Shown here: piece by piece, positions 1 to 9,134 of the stretch
Numbering within the stretch: the stretch's first letter is position 1
Layout of the letters: each line of letters opens with the position of its first letter
NCBI RefSeq assembly: GCF_019933235.1
Contig: NZ_CP082945.1
Location: forward strand, 7,787,501-7,851,500
Direction of reading: 5' to 3'
Length of the DNA: 64,000 nucleotides
Source: Streptomyces angustmyceticus
GTDB lineage: Bacteria > Actinomycetota > Actinomycetes > Streptomycetales > Streptomycetaceae
Translations under genes and position numbers: made by a program
Notes under the pieces: generated by a model
Databases searched by the model: none
What the model was told of the DNA's origin: nothing
The model's input: only the letters and a program-made list of their open reading frames with translations

Positions 1-591
1 GGCGAGGGTGTATCCGACGTCGACGGGGTCGAGTTCGGGGTGGGTTTCCAGGTGGGTGCGCAGGCGGTCGGACTGGTCGCGTAGTGCGTCCGCGCTGCGG
101 CCGGACAGGACCCAAGGCACCACGCTGCCGGTCTTGCGGGTGGGGGGCTGTTCCGGTGGAGCCTGTTCGATGATGACGTGTGCGTTGGTGCCCGAGACGC
201 CGAAGGACGAGACGCCGGCCCGGCGTGGTCGGTCGGATGCGGGCCATGGCTGTGCGGCCGTGGCGAGTTCGACGCCTTCGCCCCACTGGACGTGCGGGGA
301 GGGCGTGTCCACGTGCAGCGATGCCGGGACCACGCCGTGTCGCATTGCTTGGACCATTTTGATGATCCCCGCGACGCCGGCGGCGGCTTGGGTGTGGCCG
401 AGGTTCGACTTGACCGACCCGAGCAGCAACGGAGTGCCGGAGCGCTGCTTGCCATACGTTTCGACCAGGGCGCCGACCTCGATCGGATCGCCCAGCCGCG
501 TCCCCGTGCCGTGCCCTTCCACGACATCGACGTCACCTGGTCCCAGCCCGGCACCCGCCAATGCCTGTCGCACCACCCGCTCCTGGGCGCG
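1..591. repeat. Long direct repeat, copy A (KS and post-KS linker of second PKS subunit)
   Basis: Bases 1-591 match 4026-4616 with a single difference (position 442, G against C), and that change is synonymous (two arginine codons). Identity drops at 592 and beyond, where silent and non-silent differences accumulate. The left end is cut by the window, so the true repeat is longer. Such a sharp boundary between near-identity and ordinary divergence within paralogous KS domains points to recent gene conversion or module duplication. Confidence 0.95.
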
Positions 592-1533
592 TCCGCTCGG
601 TGCCGTCAGCCCGTTCGAGGCGCCGTCCTGGTTCACGGCGGAGCCCCGCACCACGGCGAGCACTCGGTGCCCGTTCCGCACCGCGTCGGACAACCGCTCC
701 ACCACCAACACACCCACGCCCTCGGCGAACCCGGTGCCGTCGGCCGCCGCGGCGAAGGACTTGCACCTGCCGTCCGGGGCGAGGCCGCGCTGCCGGCTGA
801 ACTCCACGAACCGTGAGGGAGAGGACATCACGGTGACACCGCCTGCCAAGGCCAGGGAGGTCTCACCGGTGCGCAGCGACTGCACTGCCCAGTGCAGCGC
901 CACCAACGACGACGAACACGCCGTGTCCACCGTCACCGCGGGACCCTCGAAGCCCAGTGCATAGGCCACCCGGCCGGACAGCACACTGGCGGCGCTCCCC
1001 GTTCCCAACTGTGCTTCCAGCGCGGCGGGGTAGCGCCTCAGCCTGGAGGCGTAGTCCTGCCCGTTGGACCCGATGAAGAGGCTGGTGTCACTTTCCCGCA
1101 GTGTGAAGGGGTCGATCCCTGCGTCTTCCAGGGCTTCCCAGGACGTTTCCAGCAGCAATCGCTGCTGCGGGTCCATCGCCAACGCCTCACGCGGAGAGAT
1201 GCCGAAGAACTCCGGGTCGAAGTTCTTGGAATTCTCCAAGAACCCCCCGTGCCGGGTGTAGCTCGACCCTGCTTTTTCGCTGTCGGGGTCGAAGAGTGCG
1301 TCGACGTCCCAGCCTCGGTCCTCCGGGAAACCGGACACCGCGTCCCGTTCCGAGATCACCAGGTTCCACAAGTCAGCAGGGTTGGAAACCCCGCCGGGGT
1401 AATGGCATGCCATTCCCACGACCGCCACCGGCTCACGGCTGCTTTCGGTGAGTTCGCGATTTCGTTGTCGTAGTCGTTCGCTTTCCTTCACAGAGGCGCG
1501 TAGTGCGTTGATGAGCTGCTGTTCAGACATCAT
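1..1533 (-). CDS. Modular type I polyketide synthase subunit, N-terminal part (runs off the left edge)
   Basis: The N-terminus and first ketosynthase (KS) of a modular PKS extend over 511 codons before the edge. The protein opens with a charged helical docking segment (MSEQQLINALRASVKESERL), then a KS beginning at VAVVGMACHYPGG near residue 36. The active-site motif DTACSSS and the later HGTGT and NLGHT histidine motifs are intact, so this KS should condense. The sequence stops in the KS-AT linker, so AT type and reductive domains are unknown. Two consecutive ATG codons (1533 and 1530) are possible starts; the GGGG upstream is a weak ribosome site, and the upstream PKS gene ends only 17 bases away, so translation is probably coupled. 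The KS from its middle onward is nearly identical to that of the preceding subunit. Confidence 0.95.
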   Translation of the reverse strand, partial: MMSEQQLINALRASVKESERLRQRNRELTESSREPVAVVGMACHYPGGVSNPADLWNLVISERDAVSGFPEDRGWDVDALFDPDSEKAGSSYTRHGGFLENSKNFDPEFFGISPREALAMDPQQRLLLETSWEALEDAGIDPFTLRESDTSLFIGSNGQDYASRLRRYPAALEAQLGTGSAASVLSGRVAYALGFEGPAVTVDTACSSSLVALHWAVQSLRTGETSLALAGGVTVMSSPSRFVEFSRQRGLAPDGRCKSFAAAADGTGFAEGVGVLVVERLSDAVRNGHRVLAVVRGSAVNQDGASNGLTAPSGRAQERVVRQALAGAGLGPGDVDVVEGHGTGTRLGDPIEVGALVETYGKQRSGTPLLLGSVKSNLGHTQAAAGVAGIIKMVQAMRHGVVPASLHVDTPSPHVQWGEGVELATAAQPWPASDRPRRAGVSSFGVSGTNAHVIIEQAPPEQPPTRKTGSVVPWVLSGRSADALRDQSDRLRTHLETHPELDPVDVGYTLA

Positions 1534-1550
1534 TACCCCAGGCTCGTGAC

Positions 1551-4500
1551 TCAGATATCGCCGACTTGGTGTGCCATCTCGATGAGTGCGGCGAGATCAG
1601 CTGAGTCAGCATCAGCACCGGCTGCCACAGGTTCATCCGGCGCGCTTTCAGGCTCCGTGGACGGGGGAGGACTCGGAAACAGCTCGTCGCACAGTTTCCG
1701 CGCCATCGCCTCAGCCGTCGAGTACTCGAAGGCGAACGTGGTCGGTAGCCGCAGGCCCGTAGCCGCGTTCAGCTTGTTGCGCAGCTGCACGGCCTCCATG
1801 GAACCGAGGCCGAGTTCGGTGAATGCCGTCCTGGCACCGATCTCGCCCGAGTCCTCCTGGTATCCCAGGACGGCAGCGGCGTTCGTGCGGACAAGGTCCA
1901 CCAGAGCGCGGATCTTTGCGTTGGTGGAAAGGCTGGCCAACCGGTGCCGGAGGGATGCGTCGGCCGGCTCTTTCGCCTGCTGAGCGCGCACCCTCCGGAC
2001 GGGCTCGGCAGCTCCGAGCTTCTCGGCGGATATCGGCCGCAGCACCAAGGACTCCACCGATGCCACGGGGCGGCCCGTGGTCTGCGTAATGCTCAGTGAC
2101 AGAGTGTCCGGCTGCCGCCTTGAGATCCTGCACCGCAGTACGGAGGCTCCCGTTTCGTACAACGACACCCCCGTCCAGGAAAAGGGCATCCGAATCTGTC
2201 GCGCTTCCTCATTCAGGTCAGCGACCAGCAGAGACTGAAGGAGCGCGTCGAGCAGTGCCGGGTGCAGGAGAAAGGAGCCGGAACCGCCGGCTTCTGGTCC
2301 GGCCAGTGCGACTTCGGCGAATACGTCCTGGTCGTTGCGCCATGCTGCGCGAAGGCACCGGAATGCCGGACCGTAGTCGTATCCGCGCTCGACCAAGTCC
2401 TCATAGGCACCGCTCAGATCGAGAGCGGTGGCACCCCTCGGCGGCCACTCCTCGGCTGCGGTGGAGGGGCCAGCGTCCCGCGCGGACGACCTCATCATGG
2501 AGCCGACCGCGTGCCGTACCCAGCCCGATCCGCTCTGGGAATGCACGCTGACCGCTCGCCTGCCATCCGCGTCCGGCGCTGCCACGGCAACCTGGAACTT
2601 GGCCCTGGCGCCCTCGCGGAAGACCAGCGGCGCCTCCAGGGTCAGTTCCTCGATATGGTCCGCCCCGACTTCCGCGCCCGCCCGGAACACCAATTCCAGC
2701 AACGCCGATGCGGGCAAGACCATGACGCCGCCGACTATGTGGTCGGCAATCCAGGGGTGAGTGCTCTCGGAGAAGCAGCCCGTGAGGAGAAGACCATCCG
2801 CCTGCGCCAGTTCCACCAGCGCGTTTGCCAGGATGTGGTTGATCGCTTCCTGTCCCGCAGCGTCGACGTCCGGCCTACGACTCCTGTTTTCGAGCCAGTA
2901 GTGGTCGTGTTGGAAGGGGTAGGTGGGGAGTGCGATGCGTTGGGTTGTGTGGTGGGTGAAGGTGGCGTTCCAGTCGATGTCGACGCCGTGGACGTGGGCT
3001 TCGCCGAGTGAGGTGAGGAAGCGGTTCATGCCTCCGTCGTCGCGTCGGAGGGTGGCGAGTGCGACGGTGGGGGAGTTGGTGTGGTTGTCGAAGGTGTCCT
3101 GGAGGCCCATGTTCAGGACGGGGTGGGCGCTGACTTCGATGAATACGTCGCGTCCGTCGTCGAGGAGGCGTCGGGTGGTCTCTTCGAAGCGGACGGTTTG
3201 TCGGAGGTTGCGGACCCAGTAGTCGGCGTTCAGTTCTGTGGTGTCGATGGGTTCGCCGGTGACTGTTGAGTAGAAGGGGATGCGGGAGGATGAGGGCTGG
3301 AGTCCTGTGAGGGAGGTGGTGAGTTCTTGTTCGATGCTGTCGACGTGGGCGGAGTGGGAGGCGTAGTCGACGGCGACCATGCGGGCGTGGATTCCCTCAT
3401 TGGTCCGTGCGGTGACGAAGTCCTCGACGGCGTTGACGTCGCCGGAGATGACCACTGACCGTGGGCCGTTGACAGCGGCGACCGATAGCCCCTCCAGACC
3501 GGCGAGGTGTTCGCGTACTTCGTCCAGCGGCAGGGACACCGATCCCATGGCGCCGGAGCCGGCGAGTTTGTCCCGGATGAGCTGACTGCGCAGCGCGACG
3601 ATGCGGGCTCCGTCGTCCAGGGAGAGTGCGCCCGCCACACAGGCCGCAGCGATTTCCCCCTGGGAGTGTCCGGCTACTGCGGAGGGGGTGACGCCCATGG
3701 ACTGCCATAGTCCTGCGAGGGAGACCATCACTGCCCAGGAGGCGGGCTGGACGACGTCGACCCGCTCCAGCATGGAGGCGTCGCCGAGGACGTCGGACAG
3801 GGACCAGTCCACGTACGGGGCAAGCGCCTGCTCGCACTCGGTCATGAGTGTCGCGAACCCTGGGGAGGACTCCATGAGGTCCTGCCCCATGCCGACCCAT
3901 TGCGCGCCCTGTCCCGGGAACACGAAGACGACCTCACGGTGGGCAACGGCCGTCCCCTCGGCCACCCAGGTCGTCAGGTCCCCGTTCAGGGCCACGGCGC
4001 GGTGTTCGAAGTGGGCCCGTCCCGTGGCGAGGGTGTATCCGACGTCGACGGGGTCGAGTTCGGGGTGGGTTTCCAGGTGGGTGCGCAGGCGGTCGGACTG
4101 GTCGCGTAGTGCGTCCGCGCTGCGGCCGGACAGGACCCAAGGCACCACGCTGCCGGTCTTGCGGGTGGGGGGCTGTTCCGGTGGAGCCTGTTCGATGATG
4201 ACGTGTGCGTTGGTGCCCGAGACGCCGAAGGACGAGACGCCGGCCCGGCGTGGTCGGTCGGATGCGGGCCATGGCTGTGCGGCCGTGGCGAGTTCGACGC
4301 CTTCGCCCCACTGGACGTGCGGGGAGGGCGTGTCCACGTGCAGCGATGCCGGGACCACGCCGTGTCGCATTGCTTGGACCATTTTGATGATCCCCGCGAC
4401 GCCGGCGGCGGCTTGGGTGTGGCCGAGGTTCGACTTGACCGACCCGAGCAGCAACGGAGTGCCGGACCGCTGCTTGCCATACGTTTCGACCAGGGCGCCG

Positions 4501-5837
4501 ACCTCGATCGGATCGCCCAGCCGCGTCCCCGTGCCGTGCCCTTCCACGACATCGACGTCACCTGGTCCCAGCCCGGCACCCGCCAATGCCTGTCGCACCA
4601 CCCGCTCCTGGGCGCGCCCGCTGGGTGCGGTGAGCCCGTTCGAGGCGCCGTCCTGGTTCACGGCGGAGCCCCGTACCACGGCGAGCACGCGATGTCCGTT
4701 TCGTACCGCGTCGGACAACCGCTCCACCACCAACACGCCCACGCCCTCGGCAAACCCGGTCCCGTCAGCGCCACTGGCGTACGAACGGCACCGGCCATCC
4801 GCGGACAGCCCCCGCTGCCGGCTGAATTCCACGAACGTCGCCGGGTTGGCCATGACGGTGACGCCGCCGGCCAATGCCAGGGAGCAGTCGCCGGATCGCA
4901 GCGACTGCACTGCCCAGTGCAGCGCCACCAACGACGACGAGCACGCCGTGTCCACCGTCACCGCGGGCCCTTCGAGCCCCAGCACATACGCCACCCGGCC
5001 GGACAGGACTCCGCCGGATTTTCCCGTGGTCAAGTGTCCTTCGAGCTCTGCGGGGACCTGGTCGACCGACGACGCATAGTCGTGATACATCAGCCCGGCG
5101 AACACACCGGTACTTGTGCCACGGAGCGAACGCGGGTCCACTCCGGCCGACTCGATCGCTTCCCAGGAAGTTTCCAGCAGCAATCGCTGCTGCGGGTCCA
5201 TCGCCAACGCCTCATGCGGTGAAATGCCGAAGAAGCGCGCATCGAATTCTGCCGCCCCCTCCAGGAAACCTCCCCGCTTGGTGTAGCTGGTTCCCGAGTG
5301 ATCGGGGTCCTCGTTGTAGAGAGTGGCTATGTCCCACCCACGATCGGCAGGGAATTCCGTGGTGGCGTCCTTGCCGGCGGATATCAGGTCCCATAGATCC
5401 TCGGGTGACCGCACTCCCCCGGGGTAGCGGCATGCCATCCCCACGATGGCGATGTGATCATCATCCGATGCCTTGCCATCTCGCGCGGGAATTTCCTGGA
5501 GCGAGTGCGACTCGGCCGGAGTTTCCGTGGTTGCTTCCTCGCCGAGCAGCGTGAAGAGGTGTTCGGCCAGAGCCAGCGGGGTGGGGTGGTCGAACACCAG
5601 GGTGTCCGGCAACGAGAGGCCCGTGACGTCATTCAGCCGGTTGCACAGCTGGACGGCGGCGATCGAGTCGAAGCCGGCGTCCTTGAAGGACTGGTCCACC
5701 TTGACCATGTCGGGCTGCAGATAAACGAGCACCTGAGCCACTTGGGTGCGAACCAGGTCGATTACGGAGTTGAGATCCGGGAAGCGTCGCATGGCGGAGC
5801 GGTCCTCGGCCGGGCTGGGAAAATTCTCCTGATTCAC
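1551..5837 (-). CDS. Type I PKS first subunit: loading ACP-KS-AT-DH-ACP
   Basis: 1428 residues. Domains in order: N-terminal ACP (residues about 20-100, phosphopantetheine Ser58 in GFDS); KS (about 128-550, Cys299 in DTACSSS, His434, His473); AT (about 636-930, Ser725 in GHSQGE); DH (about 1025-1270, HxxxGxxxxP with His1033 and a DxxxQ motif at Asp1197); second ACP (Ser1346 in GLGSME); and a short acidic-helical C-terminal docking tail. The AT specificity motif YASH (825-828) is the methylmalonyl-CoA type. There is no loading AT or KSQ before the first ACP, so the starter must be delivered in trans by an acyltransferase or ligase not seen here. There is also no ketoreductase between DH and ACP, so the DH has no obvious beta-hydroxy substrate from its own module. 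It lies immediately upstream of the next PKS gene. Confidence 0.95.
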   Translation of the reverse strand: MNQENFPSPAEDRSAMRRFPDLNSVIDLVRTQVAQVLVYLQPDMVKVDQSFKDAGFDSIAAVQLCNRLNDVTGLSLPDTLVFDHPTPLALAEHLFTLLGEEATTETPAESHSLQEIPARDGKASDDDHIAIVGMACRYPGGVRSPEDLWDLISAGKDATTEFPADRGWDIATLYNEDPDHSGTSYTKRGGFLEGAAEFDARFFGISPHEALAMDPQQRLLLETSWEAIESAGVDPRSLRGTSTGVFAGLMYHDYASSVDQVPAELEGHLTTGKSGGVLSGRVAYVLGLEGPAVTVDTACSSSLVALHWAVQSLRSGDCSLALAGGVTVMANPATFVEFSRQRGLSADGRCRSYASGADGTGFAEGVGVLVVERLSDAVRNGHRVLAVVRGSAVNQDGASNGLTAPSGRAQERVVRQALAGAGLGPGDVDVVEGHGTGTRLGDPIEVGALVETYGKQRSGTPLLLGSVKSNLGHTQAAAGVAGIIKMVQAMRHGVVPASLHVDTPSPHVQWGEGVELATAAQPWPASDRPRRAGVSSFGVSGTNAHVIIEQAPPEQPPTRKTGSVVPWVLSGRSADALRDQSDRLRTHLETHPELDPVDVGYTLATGRAHFEHRAVALNGDLTTWVAEGTAVAHREVVFVFPGQGAQWVGMGQDLMESSPGFATLMTECEQALAPYVDWSLSDVLGDASMLERVDVVQPASWAVMVSLAGLWQSMGVTPSAVAGHSQGEIAAACVAGALSLDDGARIVALRSQLIRDKLAGSGAMGSVSLPLDEVREHLAGLEGLSVAAVNGPRSVVISGDVNAVEDFVTARTNEGIHARMVAVDYASHSAHVDSIEQELTTSLTGLQPSSSRIPFYSTVTGEPIDTTELNADYWVRNLRQTVRFEETTRRLLDDGRDVFIEVSAHPVLNMGLQDTFDNHTNSPTVALATLRRDDGGMNRFLTSLGEAHVHGVDIDWNATFTHHTTQRIALPTYPFQHDHYWLENRSRRPDVDAAGQEAINHILANALVELAQADGLLLTGCFSESTHPWIADHIVGGVMVLPASALLELVFRAGAEVGADHIEELTLEAPLVFREGARAKFQVAVAAPDADGRRAVSVHSQSGSGWVRHAVGSMMRSSARDAGPSTAAEEWPPRGATALDLSGAYEDLVERGYDYGPAFRCLRAAWRNDQDVFAEVALAGPEAGGSGSFLLHPALLDALLQSLLVADLNEEARQIRMPFSWTGVSLYETGASVLRCRISRRQPDTLSLSITQTTGRPVASVESLVLRPISAEKLGAAEPVRRVRAQQAKEPADASLRHRLASLSTNAKIRALVDLVRTNAAAVLGYQEDSGEIGARTAFTELGLGSMEAVQLRNKLNAATGLRLPTTFAFEYSTAEAMARKLCDELFPSPPPSTEPESAPDEPVAAGADADSADLAALIEMAHQVGDI
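4026..4616. repeat. Long direct repeat, copy B (KS and linker of first PKS subunit)
   Basis: Partner of the repeat at the left edge: 590 of 591 bases are identical to bases 1-591. It covers the C-terminal half of the KS and the linker before the AT of the first PKS subunit. Confidence 0.95.
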
Positions 5838-6497
5838 CTGAGCACCTCATCGAAAACATTGATTTCACCCCGGCATCGCAGGGCGAGGGAATCCGTAGTG
5901 ATGGCACCTTCAACATGACCCGTATGACGACCGGGCATCCGGCGCGGAGTCATGGACTTGTCTGCGAGGACGGTGCCTTCGGTACGGTGTTCGCGGATAC
6001 ATGCGGTCAAGGCGCGACAGGGCAGCGCGACTGTGAGGGAACACCGAATTCGCTGAGCGACCCCCGTCTCACCGCAACGACTTCATATCTCAATCTTCAT
6101 CAACAGTCGGGCTTGAACCCGGCCTTGCTGGTCAGGCCAGTCTTTCGCATAGCACCCAGGCTTCCAGGAAGTGACTCCAGCGTCAGGTTCATTCTCGAAT
6201 GATCGACCGTATGGGGGGTTCATCGCTCCCGCAGCTCTTTGCAGGTGCTTGATTTCCTTAAAGTAGCAACGGCTATGGCGGCTTGCCATCATCAACTTTG
6301 ACGGTTCTGCCCTGGGACTGGCCGGCCCAGGGCTGCCACCGGGCCGCCGTGCCCGGCCCCGGTGAGGCCCCTGGGCGGTCCGCCGCGCTGCTCGGGCGCG
6401 CCCTGGCCGAACGCGCGCCGCGGCGTAGCCATCACGGAGCCGGCCCGCACTCCTCGGCGTAGCGGGCCGGCCCCTCGGCCATGGTGGAGAAGGCGGA
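5838..6497. other. Noncoding stretch upstream of the PKS
   Basis: No convincing gene. The part around 6050-6300 is clearly less GC-rich than its surroundings and probably carries the promoter and leader of the minus-strand PKS genes. A small plus-strand ORF at 5915-6202 has no family resemblance and poor codon bias. The right end holds a strong hairpin (6439-6471). Confidence 0.5.
6439..6471 (-). terminator. Hairpin downstream of the methyltransferase
   Basis: Perfect 10-bp stem GCCGGCCCGC / GCGGGCCGGC with a 13-base loop. It lies just past the minus-strand DUF664 remnant and methyltransferase, where a terminator is expected. There is no T tract, as is usual in Streptomyces. Confidence 0.5.
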
Positions 6498-6590
6498 TCA
6501 GCGGCCGGTCGCGCCGTCGATGAGCTCGCGGAGGATGCCCGCGTGGTCCGCGTGCCGGCCGGTCTCCTCGTGGTCTCCTTCCTTGTCGGG
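6498..6590 (-). pseudogene. C-terminal remnant of a DinB/DUF664 family protein
   Basis: The last roughly 25 codons before a stop read HEETGRHADHAGILREL followed by IDGATGR. This closely matches the conserved C-terminal helix of the actinobacterial DUF664/DinB family (HEETARHAGHADILRE type). Nothing upstream in the frame belongs to that family: the remaining N-terminal 130 or so residues, including the metal histidines, are missing, and the methyltransferase gene lies there instead. It is a leftover from a deletion. Confidence 0.6.
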
Positions 6591-6609
6591 GCGGGTGCCG
6601 GCCGCCGTG

Positions 6610-7236
6610 TCAGGCGGCGCGGCGGATGACGAGGACGTGGTCGGTGACCTCGGCGGTGCGCCCGTCCGGTCCGGTCGCGATCCGGCGGGGCGCGTCGGCC
6701 CGCTCAACGGTCCAGGTCTGCGGCGCCAGGCCGATACCCGCGGCGACTTCCCGCGAGCTCGGGTAGCGGACGTCGGGCTCCTGGTTCCACGACCACGGCG
6801 CGGTCGAGCCGTGATCGACGACCAGCAGCCGCCCGCCCGGGCGCAGCGCGTGCGCGGCCGAGCGCAGCACGGTTGCCCGGTCCAGATCGAAGGGGGTGTG
6901 GAGGTAGTGGGCGCTGACCAGGTCGAATTCGCCGGGCGGGAAGGACGTGTGCAGGTCGGTCCGTACGGTGGTGACCCGGTCGTCCAGGCCGTGTGAGCGG
7001 ACGAGGGCCGCGAGCCGCTCGACCGCTACGGCCGAGATGTCGACGGCGGTGACCCGCCACCCCTGGCGGGCGAGCCACAGCGCGTCGCCGCCGTTGCCGC
7101 ATCCGAGATCCAACGCGTCACCGCGCGGCAGGCCGGCCCCCGTCTCGGTGAGGCGGGCATTCGGCTGCGGGCCGCCGGCTGCCGGTCGGGCCGCGTAGAC
7201 GCCGTCCCAGAACGCGATCGCATCGGTGGTGTTCAT
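6610..7236 (-). CDS. Class I SAM-dependent methyltransferase
   Basis: 208 residues, a single Rossmann methyltransferase domain. Motif I is LDLGCGNGGDALWLA, followed by an acidic residue ending the second strand (VTAVDIS) and the HALRPGGRLLVVDHG motif. The overall shape resembles the small tellurite-resistance/thiopurine-type methyltransferases (COG0500/TehB-like); the substrate cannot be told. ATG at 7236 is preceded by AAGGAGT at proper spacing. It is divergent from an XRE-cupin regulator across 87 bases containing a palindrome, so that regulator may control both genes. It could modify a small xenobiotic, but this is inference. Confidence 0.85.
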   Translation of the reverse strand: MNTTDAIAFWDGVYAARPAAGGPQPNARLTETGAGLPRGDALDLGCGNGGDALWLARQGWRVTAVDISAVAVERLAALVRSHGLDDRVTTVRTDLHTSFPPGEFDLVSAHYLHTPFDLDRATVLRSAAHALRPGGRLLVVDHGSTAPWSWNQEPDVRYPSSREVAAGIGLAPQTWTVERADAPRRIATGPDGRTAEVTDHVLVIRRAA

Positions 7237-7296
7237 CAAGACTCCTTGTGTCGGGATGCGCTCAGTTTTGCCGGGCACTCCACGACCTGGCACGAA

Positions 7297-7317
7297 ATCT
7301 TGCGGTTACGGCAAGAT
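7297..7317. promoter_or_regulatory. Palindromic operator candidate between methyltransferase and XRE regulator
   Basis: Perfect inverted repeat ATCTTGC-ggttacg-GCAAGAT: 7-bp arms with a 7-base spacer. It sits just 5' of the XRE-cupin gene and within the shared divergent promoter region. Autoregulating XRE proteins commonly bind such sites next to their own start. It may overlap the start region, depending on the true start codon. Confidence 0.55.
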
Positions 7318-7323
7318 GGCCTG

Positions 7324-7950
7324 ATGGACCGCCAGACGGACGACGAGGTGCTGGACGCGGTGGGGCCGCGCCTTCGTGCGCTGCGCCGTGACCGCGGCAT
7401 CACCCTCGCCGGCCTCGCGGCGACGACGGGCGTATCGGAGAGCACCCTGTCCCGGCTGGAGAGCGGGCAGCGCCGGCCGAGCCTGGAGTTGCTGCTGCCG
7501 CTGGCCCGTACCTACGACGTTCCGCTGGACGACCTCGTCGGCGCTCCGCGCACGGGCGATCCCCGGATACACCTCAAGCCGATCCGGCGGTTCGGGATGA
7601 CCTTCGTGCCGCTGTCCCGGCGACCGGGCGGGGTGCACGCGTTCAAGATGATCATCCCGGCCCGGCCGGAACCACTCGAACCGACCCCGCAGACCCACGA
7701 GGGCTCGGAATGGCTCTACGTGCTCAACGGCCGCCTGCGGCTCGTGACCGGCGAGCGCGACCTGACGCTGCCGCCCGGTGAGGCAGCCGAGTTCGACACG
7801 TCCCTGCCCCACTGGCTGGGGAGCGCCGACGGCGGCGCGGTGGAGCTTCTCATCCTGTTCGGCCTGCAGGGGCTGCGTGCGCACGTACACACCGACCCTC
7901 ATCGGCCCGGTCAGGCTCGACCGGATCAGGGGCGACCCGATCAGGGTTGA
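7324..7950 (+). CDS. XRE-family regulator with C-terminal cupin sensor domain
   Basis: 208 residues. Residues about 10-65 form an XRE helix-turn-helix (ITLAGLAATTGVSESTLSRLE). Residues about 105-180 form a cupin_2 barrel (HEGSEWLYVLNGRL, LPPGEAAEFDTSLPHWL), giving the HipB/PuuR-like architecture in which a small ligand or metal bound in the cupin alters DNA binding. The start chosen is ATG 7324; a 26-codon extension to 7246 would read through the palindromic operator and is less likely. The last 15 residues are a degenerate proline/glutamine repeat produced by repeated GATCAGG-like DNA. It probably regulates itself and the divergent methyltransferase. Confidence 0.88.
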   Translation: MDRQTDDEVLDAVGPRLRALRRDRGITLAGLAATTGVSESTLSRLESGQRRPSLELLLPLARTYDVPLDDLVGAPRTGDPRIHLKPIRRFGMTFVPLSRRPGGVHAFKMIIPARPEPLEPTPQTHEGSEWLYVLNGRLRLVTGERDLTLPPGEAAEFDTSLPHWLGSADGGAVELLILFGLQGLRAHVHTDPHRPGQARPDQGRPDQG

Positions 7951-7999
7951 CCCGATCAGTCGGGGAGGCAGCGGTGAACTCCGTTTGGAGGGACGGCGG

Positions 8000-8977
8000 T
8001 TACCTTCGGGCCGCGGTGTCGGAGGGGAGTTCGGCGAAGCGGTCGCGGTACGTGCTCGCGAAGCGGCCGAGGTGGGAGATGCCCCATCGGTAGGCGATCG
8101 TGCCAACGGGGTCGGTGGTGGTGAGGATGTCCGCACGGATCCGGTCGAGGCGCAGGTTGCGGACGTAGGACAGGGGAGAGACGCCGAGCCGGTCGCGGAA
8201 CGCCGAGCTGAGGGTGCGAGGGCTGCAGTGGGCGGCCCGAGAGAGGTCACCGAGGCTGATGTGCTCGGTGAGGTTCGCCTCGATGAACGCGAGGGCTGCA
8301 CGGACAGCGCGCGGCCGGCCGGGTGGCGGACCGCCGCGCAGCTCGTCCGTGTGCGAGTGCGGCTGGGCCAGGAGCAGGGCGGTGACGAGCGACCGCAGCT
8401 GGCCGCGCTGCACGTCCGGGCGCTGGAAGAGGGGGTCTTCCGAGTCCAGCTGTTCGAGGAGGGAACGGACCAGTAGCCGCACCGCCCGGCCCTTGGACGT
8501 GTCAAGGTCCAGGGCGAAGTCGAAACGTATGGGGGACAGTGGCGGGTGCCCGGTCAACGCACTGAACTCCTGGTCGACCAGGGCGGCGTCGAGGCGCAGC
8601 CCCAGGAACCGTGTCCCGCGGGCACGCACGGGCCGCAGCTCCTGCGACTCTCCGGGGTTGACGACGCCGGCCGTCGACTTGTCCAAGGTCGCCCGCAGGC
8701 TGCCGCGCGCTGCCGAGATCGCGCCGGAGACGCCGAGGTTGACGAAGTAGGACCGGCGGCCCTCGGCAGAGGCGACGCGCACATCGAGCGGCGAGGCGAA
8801 GTAGCCCACCGCGAAGTCGTCGGCGGCCACGCCGCGCAGTTCGTGATCGCCACTGCACAGGCCGTCCAGCGGCGAGGTGGCGATGGAGCCGCCGAAGAGC
8901 AGAGTGGCGGCGTTCAGCAGGTCGACGGGGTTCCGGGATCTGCTGATGAGGTAGGTGCGCAGCGGCTCCTCCGGCAT
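8000..8977 (-). CDS. AraC-family transcriptional regulator (aromatic island)
   Basis: 325 residues. The N-terminal half is a cupin-like AraC ligand-binding domain of the AraC_binding_2 type (also seen in aromatic-responsive regulators such as NphR/FeaR-like proteins). The C-terminal hundred residues carry two helix-turn-helix motifs (ISLGDLSRAAHCSPRTLSSAF and AYRWGISHLGRFASTYRDRF). ATG 8977 follows GGGAGGGG. It ends the minus-strand run of oxygenase genes and probably activates it in response to an aromatic compound; this is inferred from family and position. A second AraC lies at the other end of the island. Confidence 0.88.
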   Translation of the reverse strand: MPEEPLRTYLISRSRNPVDLLNAATLLFGGSIATSPLDGLCSGDHELRGVAADDFAVGYFASPLDVRVASAEGRRSYFVNLGVSGAISAARGSLRATLDKSTAGVVNPGESQELRPVRARGTRFLGLRLDAALVDQEFSALTGHPPLSPIRFDFALDLDTSKGRAVRLLVRSLLEQLDSEDPLFQRPDVQRGQLRSLVTALLLAQPHSHTDELRGGPPPGRPRAVRAALAFIEANLTEHISLGDLSRAAHCSPRTLSSAFRDRLGVSPLSYVRNLRLDRIRADILTTTDPVGTIAYRWGISHLGRFASTYRDRFAELPSDTAARR

Positions 8978-9134
8978 GGCGTTCCCCTCCCTTGGTGCGC
9001 CCGCCGCGGCGCTGCGGAGCGGAAGCGGCGGGCGGGCCGAGTCCGTCGCCAGTGTCTCAGCCATGGGGATCTGCCCGCTGAGCGGTGATCGCCCCTTCAG
9101 CCCGTTGCTCTGTGCGCTCTTCGGACGGGCGCGC

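Noticed and set aside
3601..5222. Long plus-strand ORFs antisense to the PKS genes (up to 492 codons)
   Set aside because: They are antisense shadows produced by the GC-biased third positions of the minus-strand PKS; their products are Arg/Ser/Pro-rich and match nothing.
5915..6202. 95-codon plus-strand ORF upstream of the PKS
   Set aside because: Lies in the AT-richer promoter region, lacks coding bias and family match.
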